Positions 1 through 8,586 of a stretch of DNA of 64,000 bases are shown here, piece by piece. Under the pieces are notes generated by a model. That model was given only the letters and a program-made list of their open reading frames with translations. It ran no database searches and had not been told where the DNA came from. The stretch comes from Hasllibacter halocynthiae (GTDB lineage Bacteria > Pseudomonadota > Alphaproteobacteria > Rhodobacterales > Rhodobacteraceae). The position numbers were made by a program, and so were the translations under genes. Within the stretch, counting starts at the first letter, position 1; every line of letters starts with the position of its first letter. Location of the stretch: assembly GCF_003003095.1 (NCBI RefSeq), contig NZ_PVTT01000001.1, positions 1-64,000 on the forward strand. The letters run 5' to 3'.

Positions 1-89
1 ACCGAATACGCCTCCGTCAGCCGCGCACGGCCCGACAGAAGCTGCGACTGAGACGGCAAACCGCCATGCGGAGAGGAATAAGAGGTCAT
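1..89 (-). CDS. (S)-ureidoglycine aminohydrolase, N-terminal fragment
   Basis: Only the first 29 codons lie in the window; the gene continues past the left edge. The translation begins MTSYSSPHGGLP and continues with LLSGRARLTEAYSV. This matches the conserved amino end of the cupin enzyme (S)-ureidoglycine aminohydrolase (PxGGxPPQTxL, then RAxFTEAYAVIP in family members), which releases ammonia from ureidoglycine during allantoin breakdown. The ATG is at the right end of the fragment. No other purine-ring catabolism gene is visible here, so the pathway context must lie to the left. The identification rests on a short stretch and is inferred from remembered family sequence. Confidence 0.6.
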   Translation of the reverse strand, partial: MTSYSSPHGGLPSQSQLLSGRARLTEAYS

Positions 90-213
90 GGGCCGGGGCT
101 AGGGCCCGGACGCCCCGGCGTCCAGCGCCGCATGTCCGGCGGGGGCTGACCGCGGGCCGCGGCCGGGCTAGGGCGTCGCGACAGGACATCGCCCCGAAGA
201 GATCCCCCCCGCC

Positions 214-2436
214 GTGAAGCACGCCCTCCTCGCCTTTCTCGCCGTCATGCTGCCCTTGGGCGCGGCGGCGCAGATCCCCCTGGTGCCGCCCGCCGCGGAG
301 GCCCCCGCCGAGACGGCCGCGCCCGAAGCGCCCGCCGCCGTCACGCTGGACGAGCTGATCGCCACCCTCTCGGACGACGCCTCGCGCGCGGACCTCCTGG
401 CGCAGCTGGAGACGCTGCGCGAGGTGGAGACGGCGGACGAGGAGGTCGTCCCCGTGCCCCTCGCGCAGCGGCTGGCCGACCGGAGCGCCCGCGCCGTGGA
501 GGAGGGCTGGCGCCGCGCCCGCATCCTCGCGGTGGAGGCGGCCCGCCTGCCGGGCCTGGCGGTCGGCTTCGGGCGCGCCCTGCTCGTGCCGGAGACGGCG
601 GGGATGCTGTGGCGGCTGGTCGCGGTGATCGCGGCGACGCAGGTGGCGATGCGGCTGGCGCACCGGGGGATGCTGCGCTGGCTGGTGCGCCAGCCCCTGC
701 GCCGGCAGGGCTTCGTGCTGCCCTTCCGCACGCGGCTGCGGCGGTTCGGGATGCGGATGCTGTCGGGCGTCCTGGCGGTGCTGCTGGGCTGGGTCGCGGG
801 CTATGCCGTGGCGCTGGCGCTGGGCGGCGGCGACGTCCCGCAGGAGGCCGCGCTCTACCTCAATGCCTACGTCGTCGTCGGCCTCTTCGGGATCGGCCTG
901 TCGGCGGTGGTCTCGCGGGTGCCGGGGACGATGACCCTCTCTGACCTTCCGCTCCACGCGCAGAAGATCATCGCGCGGCGGGTGCGGCTGGTCGTGGCGA
1001 CGGCCGTGTACGGGATCATGGTCGCCGTGCCCGTGGCGCAGGCGCTGGGCGGGCTGCCGGCGCGCAACTCGGTCCGCACGCTGGTGATCGTCCTGTCGGC
1101 GGCGATCGCCCTCTACGCCGTGGCACGCATCCGGCGGGCGATGGGCGCGGTACTCGACCACGAGCAGGCCGAGGCCGAGGCCCGCCGCCGGCGCCGCAGG
1201 GGCGCCGAGGACGGCGACGTCGCCGCCGACATGGGCCGCGCCTCGGGGCGCGCCTGGCTCGCGATCTGGCCGTGGTTGGCCTACGCCTACGTGCTGGGCT
1301 GCTTCGTCATCGCGCTGACGCGCCCGGCGCTGATGGGCGCGCTGGTGATCCGGGGCACGGTGTTCACGGTGATCGCCCTCGTCCTCGTGACGGTGGGGCA
1401 GCGGCTGCTGCGGGGCGCGCGCTCGGCCGCCGCGCAGGCGCCTGCGCCGGAAGGGGCGGTGGGGTTCCGGGCGCGGCTGAAGGGCCTCGCGGGGCCGGCG
1501 CGGATCGTGCTGGCGCTGGTCGCCTTCGCCTCTGCCGTCCTCGTCCTGCTGGACGGGTGGCGGATCGTCGACCTGGGCGAGCTGCTCGAGCGGCCGGAGG
1601 TCGGCGCGCGGGTCTGGGGCCTCGTCAGCGCGGCGGCCATCGTCGTGGCCTTGGTGATCCTCTGGTCGGCGGTGTCGGTCTGGATCGACCGCAAGCTGGC
1701 GGGCACCGGGATGGTCACGTCGCGGCAGCGGACGCTGCTCGCGCTGTTCCGCAACGCGTTCACCGTGGCGCTGGTGATCTTCGGCGCGATGATCGCCCTG
1801 AGCGAGCTGGGCATCGACATCGCCCCCCTGATCGCGGGCGCGGGGGTCGTCGGCCTGGCCATCGGCTTTGGCGCGCAGAAGCTGGTGCAGGACATCATCA
1901 CGGGCATCTTCATCCAGCTCGAGAACGCGATGGACGTGGGCGACGTCGTCACCGCGGGCCCCATCACCGGCGCGGTCGAGAAGCTGACCATCCGCTCGGT
2001 CGGGCTGCGGACCCTCGACGGGGTCTATCACATCGTGCCGTTCAGCGCGGTGGACGTGGTGTCGAACTTCATGCGCGGCTTCTCGTTCCACGTCCGCGAG
2101 ATGGGCGTCGCCTACGGCGAGAACGTCCCGGCCGTGAAGGCCGCCATGCAGGAGGCGTTCGAGCGCCTGCGCCGCGACCCCGAGCAGGGCCCGAACGTCC
2201 TGGGGGAGTTCGACATGCAAGGCGTCACGGGCTTCGCGGACAGCGCGGTCCTCGTGCGGGCGCGGATCAAGACGCTTCCGGGCGCGCACTGGGGCGTCGG
2301 GCGCCTCTACGACGAGCTCCTGAAGGCCGTCTTCGACGAGCGCGGGATCGAGATCCCCTTCCCGCACCGCCAGATCATGCTGAGCGACGACGCGCTGAAG
2401 GCGTTGTCGCCGCGGCCGCAGGCGGCGGCCGAGTAG
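214..2436 (+). CDS. MscS-family mechanosensitive channel, large periplasmic/multi-TM type
   Basis: Predicted 740-residue membrane protein starting at GTG with a clear signal peptide ending near Ala-Ala-Ala-Gln at residue 20. A hydrophilic segment, apparently periplasmic, follows. Then come many hydrophobic helices (about residues 125-540) and the conserved MscS pore and beta domain at about residues 510-640. Glycine/alanine-rich pore residues (IAGAGVVGLAIGFGAQKLVQ) and the following ENAMDVGDVV segment identify the family. Such channels open under membrane tension and release solutes on hypo-osmotic shock. It is far longer than E. coli MscS (286 aa) and resembles YbdG/YnaI/MscM-type paralogues with extra N-terminal helices. 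It stands alone and converges on the bd oxidase genes. The substrate and gating threshold cannot be read from sequence. Confidence 0.9.
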   Translation: MKHALLAFLAVMLPLGAAAQIPLVPPAAEAPAETAAPEAPAAVTLDELIATLSDDASRADLLAQLETLREVETADEEVVPVPLAQRLADRSARAVEEGWRRARILAVEAARLPGLAVGFGRALLVPETAGMLWRLVAVIAATQVAMRLAHRGMLRWLVRQPLRRQGFVLPFRTRLRRFGMRMLSGVLAVLLGWVAGYAVALALGGGDVPQEAALYLNAYVVVGLFGIGLSAVVSRVPGTMTLSDLPLHAQKIIARRVRLVVATAVYGIMVAVPVAQALGGLPARNSVRTLVIVLSAAIALYAVARIRRAMGAVLDHEQAEAEARRRRRRGAEDGDVAADMGRASGRAWLAIWPWLAYAYVLGCFVIALTRPALMGALVIRGTVFTVIALVLVTVGQRLLRGARSAAAQAPAPEGAVGFRARLKGLAGPARIVLALVAFASAVLVLLDGWRIVDLGELLERPEVGARVWGLVSAAAIVVALVILWSAVSVWIDRKLAGTGMVTSRQRTLLALFRNAFTVALVIFGAMIALSELGIDIAPLIAGAGVVGLAIGFGAQKLVQDIITGIFIQLENAMDVGDVVTAGPITGAVEKLTIRSVGLRTLDGVYHIVPFSAVDVVSNFMRGFSFHVREMGVAYGENVPAVKAAMQEAFERLRRDPEQGPNVLGEFDMQGVTGFADSAVLVRARIKTLPGAHWGVGRLYDELLKAVFDERGIEIPFPHRQIMLSDDALKALSPRPQAAAE

Positions 2437-2481
2437 GGGCGGGAGGCCCCCGCCGGGGATGGGCGGGGGCCGTTCGGGCGC

Positions 2482-3492
2482 CTAGTCGTAGGTCAGGTCC
2501 TGGGCCTTGCCGCGGAAGATCCAGTAGGCCAGCGCGGTATAGGCCACGATGGTCGGCAGGACGACCAGCGTGCCGATGAAGATGATGAAGAGGGCCTCGG
2601 GCGCGGAGGCCGCCTCGTAGATCGTCAGCCGCTCGGGCACGACGTAGGGGTAGAAGCTGTAGGCGAGGCCGAGGAACGCGAGCGCGAAGATCGCCATGGC
2701 CGCCGCGAAGGGCGTCCAGTTCCAGCGGTCGTCGTCGTAGGGCATCCGGCGCAGCTTCCACCAGAGGAACGCGATCAGCGCGGCCGAGAGGACCGGCAGG
2801 GGCGCGAGGAGGAGCGACTCGGGCCAGCCGAGCCACTTGCCCCAGATCCGCGGGGAGACGAGGGGCGAGGCCGCCGAGATCGCGCCGATCCCGAGGATCA
2901 CCCCCCAGATGCCGCCCCTGGCCCATTCGACGGCCTTCCGCTGCAGCGGGCCTTCGGTCTTGATGATGATCCAGCAGGCGCCGATGAAGCTGTAGCCCAC
3001 GGTCAGGAACACCGCCGTCAGCGAGGCGAAGGCGACGGTCGCCCAGCTCCACTCCAGGCCCATCACGTAGAGGCCGAGCATGAAGCCCTGGGAGAGCGAG
3101 GCCATCAGCGAGCCGCCCCAGAAGGCGAGGTTCCAGCGCTCCTTGTAGCGCACGTGCGCCTTCACCCGGAACTCGAACGACACGCCGCGCAGGATGAGGC
3201 CGAGGAGGAGGAGGAAGACCGGCAGGTAGAGCGAGGTCAGGATCAGCCCGTGCGCCACCGGGAAGGCGACGAGGAGGATGCCGATGGCCAGCACGAGCCA
3301 AGTCTCGTTCGCGTCCCAGAACGGGCCGATGGACGCGATCATGCGATCCTTCTCGGCGTCGGAAGCGAAGGGGAAGAGGAGGCCGACCCCGAGGTCGAAC
3401 CCGTCGAGGACGACGTAGACCAGGATCGAGAGGCCCATCAGTGCCGCGAAGGTCCAGGGCAGCCAGACCGCCGGATCGCCGAACCATTCCAT
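2482..3492 (-). CDS. cydB: Cytochrome bd-type quinol oxidase subunit II
   Basis: 336-residue integral membrane protein, second subunit of a bd-type quinol oxidase that reduces oxygen to water without proton pumping. It shows the family signatures GFDLGVG (residues 31-37), WDANETW (59-65) and GVSFEFR (103-109), and hydrophobic helices throughout. The start is the ATG of MEWFG, 62 nt after the cydA stop; a longer upstream reading in this frame is only a shadow of cydA. It is the last gene of the regulator-cydA-cydB unit. No cydX-like small ORF could be recognised in the 45 nt before the convergent MscS gene. Since CydA is of the cyanide-insensitive (short Q-loop) kind, cioB is an equally valid name. 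Confidence 0.95.
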   Translation of the reverse strand: MEWFGDPAVWLPWTFAALMGLSILVYVVLDGFDLGVGLLFPFASDAEKDRMIASIGPFWDANETWLVLAIGILLVAFPVAHGLILTSLYLPVFLLLLGLILRGVSFEFRVKAHVRYKERWNLAFWGGSLMASLSQGFMLGLYVMGLEWSWATVAFASLTAVFLTVGYSFIGACWIIIKTEGPLQRKAVEWARGGIWGVILGIGAISAASPLVSPRIWGKWLGWPESLLLAPLPVLSAALIAFLWWKLRRMPYDDDRWNWTPFAAAMAIFALAFLGLAYSFYPYVVPERLTIYEAASAPEALFIIFIGTLVVLPTIVAYTALAYWIFRGKAQDLTYD

Positions 3493-3554
3493 TTGACCTG
3501 CCTTCCGTGGTGCGGGTGGGGGCCGGGGCGGCGCGGCGGCCGCCCCGGGCGATG

Positions 3555-5060
3555 TCATTCGGCCGGCTGGAGGCCGCCGCCGCGCGTGCCGCCACCGGGC
3601 GCATCGCGGCCACCCCGGCCACCCCGGGGGCCGGCGCCGGCGATCGCCTCGACCTCGGCCTGGCCGGAGCCGGGGCTCTCGAGCGTGCCGACCGGGTTCC
3701 CGCGCGCCGCGCGGCGGGCGAGGTAGAAGATGACGGAGACGTAGGCCAGCGTCAGGAACGCATAGACCGCGAGGTAGCCGAGCAAGGTGGACAGGACCAT
3801 CCCGGCGGGCACTTGGGCCACGGCCTCGGCCGTGGTCAGCACCCCGGAGACGAGCCAGGGCTGGCGTCCGATCTCGGTCACGTACCAGCCGGCGAGGGTC
3901 GCCAGCCAGCCCGAGAAGGTCATCGCCACCATCGCCCAGAGAAGGGGCCTGGGCAGGGTCGAGATGACCCAGCGGCGGCGCACGCCGTTCGCGTCCTCGC
4001 GCTTGCGGGCAAAGTGGAGCACCGTGATCCACGAGAGGGCGAGCATCGCCATCCCGGTGCCGACCATGACGCGGAACGCCCAGAACACCTTCGCCACGGG
4101 GGGGTGCAGCATCTCGCCGTCCTCGGTCACAAACTCGTCCAGCGACGGCACGACGTGCTCGGGCTTGTGGCCGAGGATCAGCGAGGCGCCGTTCGGGATC
4201 GCCACCTCGAAGCGGTTCTCGCGCGCCTCGGGGTCGGGGATCGCGAAGAGGACGAGGGGCGTGCGCCCGTCGGTGTCGGACCAGTTGCCCTCCATCGCGG
4301 CGACCTTGGCGGGCTGGTATTCCTGCGTGTTCAGGCCGTGCATGTCGCCGGCGAAGATCTGCACCGGGATCAGGACGGCCGCCAGCACCGCGCCGAAGCG
4401 GATCTGCGATCGGACCTCCTCGCGCTGATCGCCGAGGAGGCGCCGGAAGGCCGCGATGCCGAGGATCAGGAACGCCACCGTCAGGCCCGAGGCCAGCAGC
4501 ATGTGCGCCAGGCGGTAGGGCATGGAGGGGTTGAAGACGATCTCCATCCACGAGGTGGCGTGGACGACGCCGTCCCGCAGCTCAAACCCCTGGGGGGTGT
4601 GCATCCAGGAGTTCAGCACGAGGATCCAGAAGGCGGACATGGTGGTGCCGAAGGCCACGAGGAAGGTCGCAGTCGTGTGCAGCCAGCTCGGCACCTTGCG
4701 CCAGCCGAAGAGCATGATCCCGAGGAACACCGCCTCGAGGAAGAAGGCGGTCATCACCTCGTAGGCGAGGAGGGGCCCGGCGACGTTCCCGACCGTCTCC
4801 ATGAAGCCGGGCCAGTTGGTGCCGAACTGGAAGGACATCGTGATTCCGGAGACGACGCCCATCGCGAAGGAGAGGGCGAAGACCTTTACCCAGAAGCGGT
4901 AGGCCTCCATCCACTTGGCGTCGCCGGTCCATTGGAAGCGCAGCTTGAAGAACAGCAGCGCCCAGCCGAGCGCGATGGTGATCGTCGGGAAGAGGATGTG
5001 GAACGAGATGTTCGCCGCGAACTGGATGCGGGAGAGGACGAGGGTGTCGAGTGCTTCCAT
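3555..5060 (-). CDS. cydA: Cytochrome bd-type quinol oxidase subunit I (CIO/short Q-loop type)
   Basis: 501-residue catalytic subunit that oxidises quinol and reduces O2 in the cytoplasmic membrane. Heme ligands typical of the family are present: His21 and His186. Glu101 and Glu109 lie in the equivalent of the E. coli E99/E107 proton path, and GWYVTEIGRQPW is at residues 391-402. The quinol loop is short, as in CioA cyanide-insensitive oxidases rather than in E. coli CydA. The last ~40 residues form a Gly/Arg/Pro-rich cytoplasmic tail (GGRGGRD...) that looks disordered. The gene begins 4 nt after the stop of the GbsR-type regulator and precedes cydB, so the three form one operon. Confidence 0.96.
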   Translation of the reverse strand: MEALDTLVLSRIQFAANISFHILFPTITIALGWALLFFKLRFQWTGDAKWMEAYRFWVKVFALSFAMGVVSGITMSFQFGTNWPGFMETVGNVAGPLLAYEVMTAFFLEAVFLGIMLFGWRKVPSWLHTTATFLVAFGTTMSAFWILVLNSWMHTPQGFELRDGVVHATSWMEIVFNPSMPYRLAHMLLASGLTVAFLILGIAAFRRLLGDQREEVRSQIRFGAVLAAVLIPVQIFAGDMHGLNTQEYQPAKVAAMEGNWSDTDGRTPLVLFAIPDPEARENRFEVAIPNGASLILGHKPEHVVPSLDEFVTEDGEMLHPPVAKVFWAFRVMVGTGMAMLALSWITVLHFARKREDANGVRRRWVISTLPRPLLWAMVAMTFSGWLATLAGWYVTEIGRQPWLVSGVLTTAEAVAQVPAGMVLSTLLGYLAVYAFLTLAYVSVIFYLARRAARGNPVGTLESPGSGQAEVEAIAGAGPRGGRGGRDAPGGGTRGGGLQPAE

Positions 5061-5064
5061 CGGT

Positions 5065-5619
5065 CTAGGCGCCCTTGTTCCTGAGGGGGAGGATCCGCCC
5101 GGGGGCGGTGGCGAGGTGGCTGATCGAGCGGCCCATCTTCATGAGCCGGACGAGCGACTTCGTCTCGAGGCGGTCGAGCTCCTCGTAGAAGCGCATCATG
5201 CCTTCGATGTGCTCGCGCAGCGCGGCGATGCGGGCATGGGCATGGGCGTCGCCCTCCGCGGGGGTCCGCAGCTCGAGCTCCCGCAGGGTGGAGAGGGTCG
5301 GGTCGATCTCGCGCTTCTTGCGCTCGGCGATCAGGGTACGGACGATCTGCCAGATGTCCTCGGGGGTCTCGAAGTACTCGCGCCGGTCGCCCGCGACGTG
5401 CTTGCGGCGAACGAGGTTCCAGGACTCCAGCTCCTTGAGGCCCATGGAGACGTTCGAGCGGGAGACCCCGAGCGCCTGAACCAGCGCATCCGCGCAGAGC
5501 GGCCGCTCGGAGAGGAAGAGCACGGCGTAGATCTGCCCCACGGTCCGGGCGATCCCCCAGCGCGAGCCCATCTCGCCGAAGTGCATCACGAAGTCGCGTT
5601 CCAGATCGCTCAGCGCCAC
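5065..5619 (-). CDS. GbsR/MarR-family transcriptional regulator, first gene of the cydAB operon
   Basis: 184-residue winged-helix protein. The helix-turn-helix is at about residues 42-65 (ADALVQALGVSRSNVSMGL), followed by the wing (WNLVRRKHVAGDRREYF) and a helical C-terminal dimerisation region with an EERDR-like charged stretch. The length and ADALxxxLxxSRSNVSMGLKELxxW pattern are those of the GbsR subfamily of MarR-like repressors. The start codon is GTG with an AAGGT-like ribosome site upstream. It lies 4 nt before cydA, so it is translated with the oxidase it presumably controls. A perfect 18-bp palindrome 24 bp upstream of its start is a good candidate for its own operator. The effector is unknown; a redox or quinone signal would be speculation. 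Confidence 0.88.
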   Translation of the reverse strand: MALSDLERDFVMHFGEMGSRWGIARTVGQIYAVLFLSERPLCADALVQALGVSRSNVSMGLKELESWNLVRRKHVAGDRREYFETPEDIWQIVRTLIAERKKREIDPTLSTLRELELRTPAEGDAHAHARIAALREHIEGMMRFYEELDRLETKSLVRLMKMGRSISHLATAPGRILPLRNKGA

Positions 5620-5643
5620 GGTCCCGTTCTACCTTTCATGTCT

Positions 5644-5661
5644 TTTCAGAAATTTCTGAAA
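5644..5661. promoter_or_regulatory. Perfect palindrome, candidate operator of the regulator-cydAB operon
   Basis: TTTCAGAAATTTCTGAAA is a perfect 18-bp inverted repeat in an otherwise GC-rich stretch, with imperfectly spaced CATG on either side. It lies 25 bp upstream of the GTG of the GbsR-type regulator, where a promoter would be expected. It also lies 165 bp from the divergent djlA-like gene. Size and symmetry fit binding by a dimeric MarR/GbsR protein; autoregulation is inferred. Confidence 0.6.
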
Positions 5662-5826
5662 CTCATGTAGCGAGGCGGGCGGCGGGGCCAAGCGGGTTCG
5701 GGCGCCTTTCGGTGCGACATGGGGTCCCGCCGGGACGGCGCGCCCGCGCGGCGGGCGATCCCGGCCCCGGGCCCGCGCGGCCCGAAGCCCCGTGCCCCCG
5801 GCGCGGCGATGGGATAGGGGACGGGC

Positions 5827-6498
5827 ATGTCGATCTGGTCCCGCATCGCGGAGGTCCTGCGTTCGCTCGCGTCGGGCGAGGCGCTCCTCGCGCTCTTCTC
5901 GCGCACCCCGCCCGAGCGGTCGGTCGCCTTCACCATCGCGGTGATCGCGCTCGGGGCGAAGATGGCCAAGGCCGACGGCGAGGTTTCGCGCGCGGAGGTG
6001 AGGGCCTTTCGCGAGGTGTTCCACATACCCGAGGAGGAGTTGGCGAACGCCGGGCGGGTCTTCGACCTCGCCAGGCAGGACGTCGCGGGCTTCGAGGCCT
6101 ACGCGGAGCGGATCGGACGGATGTTCCCCGTCGGGGACCCGGCCCTGATCGACCTGATGGACTGCCTCTTCCACGTCGCGCTGGCGGACGGGGACTACCA
6201 TCCGGCCGAGGACGAGTTCCTCTCGGAGGTCGCGGCCCGTCTCGGCCTGCCGCAGCGGGACTTCGTGCGCCTGCGCGCCGCGCACGTCCCCGGGGCCGAG
6301 CCCGACCCCTGGGAGGTCCTGGGCGTCGCGCCGGAGGAGGGCGTCGAGGCCGCGCGCCGGGCCTGGCGCGCCCAAGTCCGCGAGTCCCATCCCGACCGGA
6401 TGATCGGGCGGGGGCTTCCCGAGGAGGCCGTGCGCCTCGCGGAGCGGCGGATGCAGACGGTGAACCGCGCATGGGAGGCCATCCGCGAGGCGGCGTGA
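5827..6498 (+). CDS. DjlA-like protein: TerB-like domain plus C-terminal J domain
   Basis: 223 residues. Residues ~30-145 form a helical TerB/DjlA-like region with acidic ADGEVSRAE and ADGDYHPAEDEFL motifs, the metal-binding-like pattern of TerB. A J domain fills the C-terminus (PWEVLGVAP...), with the HPD tripeptide at His188-Asp190 that stimulates DnaK ATPase. Family members act as DnaK co-chaperones. E. coli DjlA has an N-terminal membrane anchor; here the N-terminus is only weakly hydrophobic, so this form may be cytosolic or peripheral. It is divergent from the cydAB regulator, and the next gene starts about 100 nt downstream. Confidence 0.88.
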   Translation: MSIWSRIAEVLRSLASGEALLALFSRTPPERSVAFTIAVIALGAKMAKADGEVSRAEVRAFREVFHIPEEELANAGRVFDLARQDVAGFEAYAERIGRMFPVGDPALIDLMDCLFHVALADGDYHPAEDEFLSEVAARLGLPQRDFVRLRAAHVPGAEPDPWEVLGVAPEEGVEAARRAWRAQVRESHPDRMIGRGLPEEAVRLAERRMQTVNRAWEAIREAA

Positions 6499-6603
6499 GC
6501 CGCGCCGGCCCGAATGGCCGGTGAAGGACGGAACCGCGGGCCGTCCGGGCGCTTGTGGGATCGAGCGCCCCCTCGAGCCCGGGGGCCCCCGTCCGGAGGT
6601 CCC

Positions 6604-6903
6604 ATGATCCGCGCGCTGGCCCTGTCGATGCTGCTCGCCGTTCCAGCGGCGGCGCAGGAGAACGAGACCACCCGCGAGGGGGTGAACCTCATGGCGCGCG
6701 CCTTCGGCCTGATCCTGCAGGGCGTGGCGGAGGACATCGCCGAGGCGCCGCCCGAGGGCATGCCCGCGCCGATGGCGGAGCTCGCGACCCTGGGCGCGCG
6801 GCTCTTCGGGTTGATCGACGAGGTCGGCAACTACGGCGAGCCGCGGCTGCTGGAGAACGGGGACATCCTGATCCCCCGTCTGCAGAGGGCGACGGACCTC
6901 TGA
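6604..6903 (+). CDS. Small exported protein of unknown function
   Basis: 99 residues with a signal peptide (MIRALALSMLLAVPAAAQE, cleavage after AAA-Q near residue 18) and a short mature domain with two amphipathic helices (GVNLMARAFGLILQGVAEDI; MAELATLGARLFGLIDE). The end is GDILIPRL. The start is the ATG preceded by CGGAGGT; upstream codons in the same frame lack a signal peptide. I recall similar short proteins in Rhodobacterales genomes, sometimes mislabelled as AAA ATPases, but no ATPase motif is present. A periplasmic location is likely, and the function is unknown. It converges on apt. Confidence 0.7.
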   Translation: MIRALALSMLLAVPAAAQENETTREGVNLMARAFGLILQGVAEDIAEAPPEGMPAPMAELATLGARLFGLIDEVGNYGEPRLLENGDILIPRLQRATDL

Positions 6904-6936
6904 CGGGCGGGGCGCCGCGCGGGGCCTATGCCCCGG

Positions 6937-7470
6937 TCAGGTCCCCTCGAAGGACGTGAGCGCGTGGACGTCCATCCCCAGCGCCTCGAGCCGCTTGCGG
7001 CCGCCGAGCTCCGGAAGGTCGATCACGAAGGCGCACCCCGCGACCTCGCCGCCGAGACGCTCGATCAGCTTGATCCCGGCCTCGGCGGTGCCGCCCGTCG
7101 CGAGGAGGTCGTCGACGAGGAGGATGCGCTGGCCCGGCTCGACCGCGTCCTCGTGCACCTCCATCACCGCCTCGCCGTATTCGAGGACGTAGGCCTCCTC
7201 GATCCGGGGTCCGGGCAGCTTGCCCTTCTTGCGGATCGGCACGAACCCGGTGCCGAGCTGGTGGGCGATCGCACCCCCGAGGATGAAGCCCCGCGCCTCG
7301 AGCCCCGCGACGCGGTCGATCCGCGTGCCGGCATAGGGGTCGAGCAGCTGATCGACGCAGATCCGCATTCCGCGCGCGTCGGCGAACAGCGTCGTCACGT
7401 CGCGGAAGAGGATGCCCTCGTGCGGGAAGTCGGGGATGGTGCGGATGTAGTCGCGGACGCTGCGGCTCAT
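6937..7470 (-). CDS. apt: Adenine phosphoribosyltransferase
   Basis: 177 residues. It converts adenine and PRPP to AMP in purine salvage. The PRPP-binding signature is [14 protein letters not shown] (about residues 116-129). The upstream FRDVTTLF and [17 protein letters not shown] segments are characteristic of APRT. Its ATG overlaps the stop of mtnP by 4 nt (ATGA), implying translational coupling. The pairing is logical because MTA phosphorylase releases adenine, which Apt recycles. Confidence 0.97.
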   Translation of the reverse strand: MSRSVRDYIRTIPDFPHEGILFRDVTTLFADARGMRICVDQLLDPYAGTRIDRVAGLEARGFILGGAIAHQLGTGFVPIRKKGKLPGPRIEEAYVLEYGEAVMEVHEDAVEPGQRILLVDDLLATGGTAEAGIKLIERLGGEVAGCAFVIDLPELGGRKRLEALGMDVHALTSFEGT

Positions 7471-8357
7471 GTCCCGGCCCCCTTGTGCAGGACCCGCCCC
7501 GCCACCGCGTCGAGCTTGGCGACGAGCGCGGGATCGCGGCGTTCGGGCGCGGTGAGGATGGCGTGATCGAGCGCCCGGTCGCAGCCGTGCGGGCAGGGCG
7601 CGCGCCCCGGCCCGAGAAGCCCGGGCAGGCGCGCGACCATGGCCCGGCCCCTGTCGGCGTTGCCCGACAGGACGGCGATGATCTCGGTCACGTCGACCTC
7701 GCCGTGGTTCGGGTGCCAGCTGTCGTAGTCCGTCACCATGGCGACGGAGGCGTAGCAGATCTCCGCCTCGCGGGCGAGCTTCGCCTCGGGCATGCCTGTC
7801 ATGCCGATCACGTCGCATCCCCAGACGTCGCGGTAGAGCCTCGACTCGGCCAGGGTGCTGAACTGGGGGCCCTCCATCGCGAGATAGGTGCCGCCCCGGT
7901 GCACGGTCACGCCGGTGGCGCGCGCGGCCTCCTCGCAGGCGTCCGTCAGGCGCGGGCAGGTCGGATGAGCGACGGAGACGTGCGCGACGCAGCCCCGGCC
8001 GAAGAACGTGCCCTCGCGGGCGACGGTGCGGTCCACGAACTGGTCCACGAGGACGAAGTCGCCGGGGGCGTAGTCCTCGCGGAAGGAGCCCACGGCCGAG
8101 ACGGAGACGATGTCGGTGACGCCGAGGCGCTTCAGCGCGTCGACGTTGGCACGGTAGGGCACGGAGGTCGGCGTGTGGACGTGGCCGCGCCCGTGCCGGG
8201 GAAGGAAGGCGAAGCGCACGCCCCCCAGCCGCCCCGTCATGATCTTGTCCGACGGGTCCCCCCAGGGCGATCGGACCTCGCGCCACTTCGCGTCCTCGAG
8301 CCCGTCTATCTCGTAGATGCCTGACCCGCCGATCACGCCGATCATCGTCTCGGCCAT
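7467..8357 (-). CDS. mtnP: S-methyl-5'-thioadenosine phosphorylase
   Basis: 296-residue purine nucleoside phosphorylase-family enzyme that phosphorolyses MTA, the by-product of polyamine and quorum-signal synthesis, to adenine and methylthioribose-1-phosphate. Hallmarks are [12 protein letters not shown] at the N-terminus, phosphate-binding RHGRGH, the substrate segment [16 protein letters not shown] and [16 protein letters not shown]. The ATG has a GGAGGG site 7 nt upstream. It is transcribed first in a two-gene unit with apt (4-nt overlap). The divergent neighbour is a SulP transporter about 230 nt away. No other methionine-salvage genes were seen nearby. Confidence 0.96.
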   Translation of the reverse strand: MAETMIGVIGGSGIYEIDGLEDAKWREVRSPWGDPSDKIMTGRLGGVRFAFLPRHGRGHVHTPTSVPYRANVDALKRLGVTDIVSVSAVGSFREDYAPGDFVLVDQFVDRTVAREGTFFGRGCVAHVSVAHPTCPRLTDACEEAARATGVTVHRGGTYLAMEGPQFSTLAESRLYRDVWGCDVIGMTGMPEAKLAREAEICYASVAMVTDYDSWHPNHGEVDVTEIIAVLSGNADRGRAMVARLPGLLGPGRAPCPHGCDRALDHAILTAPERRDPALVAKLDAVAGRVLHKGAGT

Positions 8358-8586
8358 GCGCGGCCCTCCGTTCGCCGCCGGACCCCGCGCCGGCCGCGAC
8401 AGGGTTAGGGCAGGCCGCGGGGGAGGGGAAGCGGGATGGCGCCCCCGCAGCCGGGACCGGAGGCGCGATCGCCGCCCTTGCGCCCCGCGCATGGCGGCCC
8501 GGCCGCGCCTGCCCTTCCCATGCCGCGCGATCCCGGCTAAGGGCCCCCTCCATCAAGCGACATTTCCCGCACGTTCCGGAGGGCTC

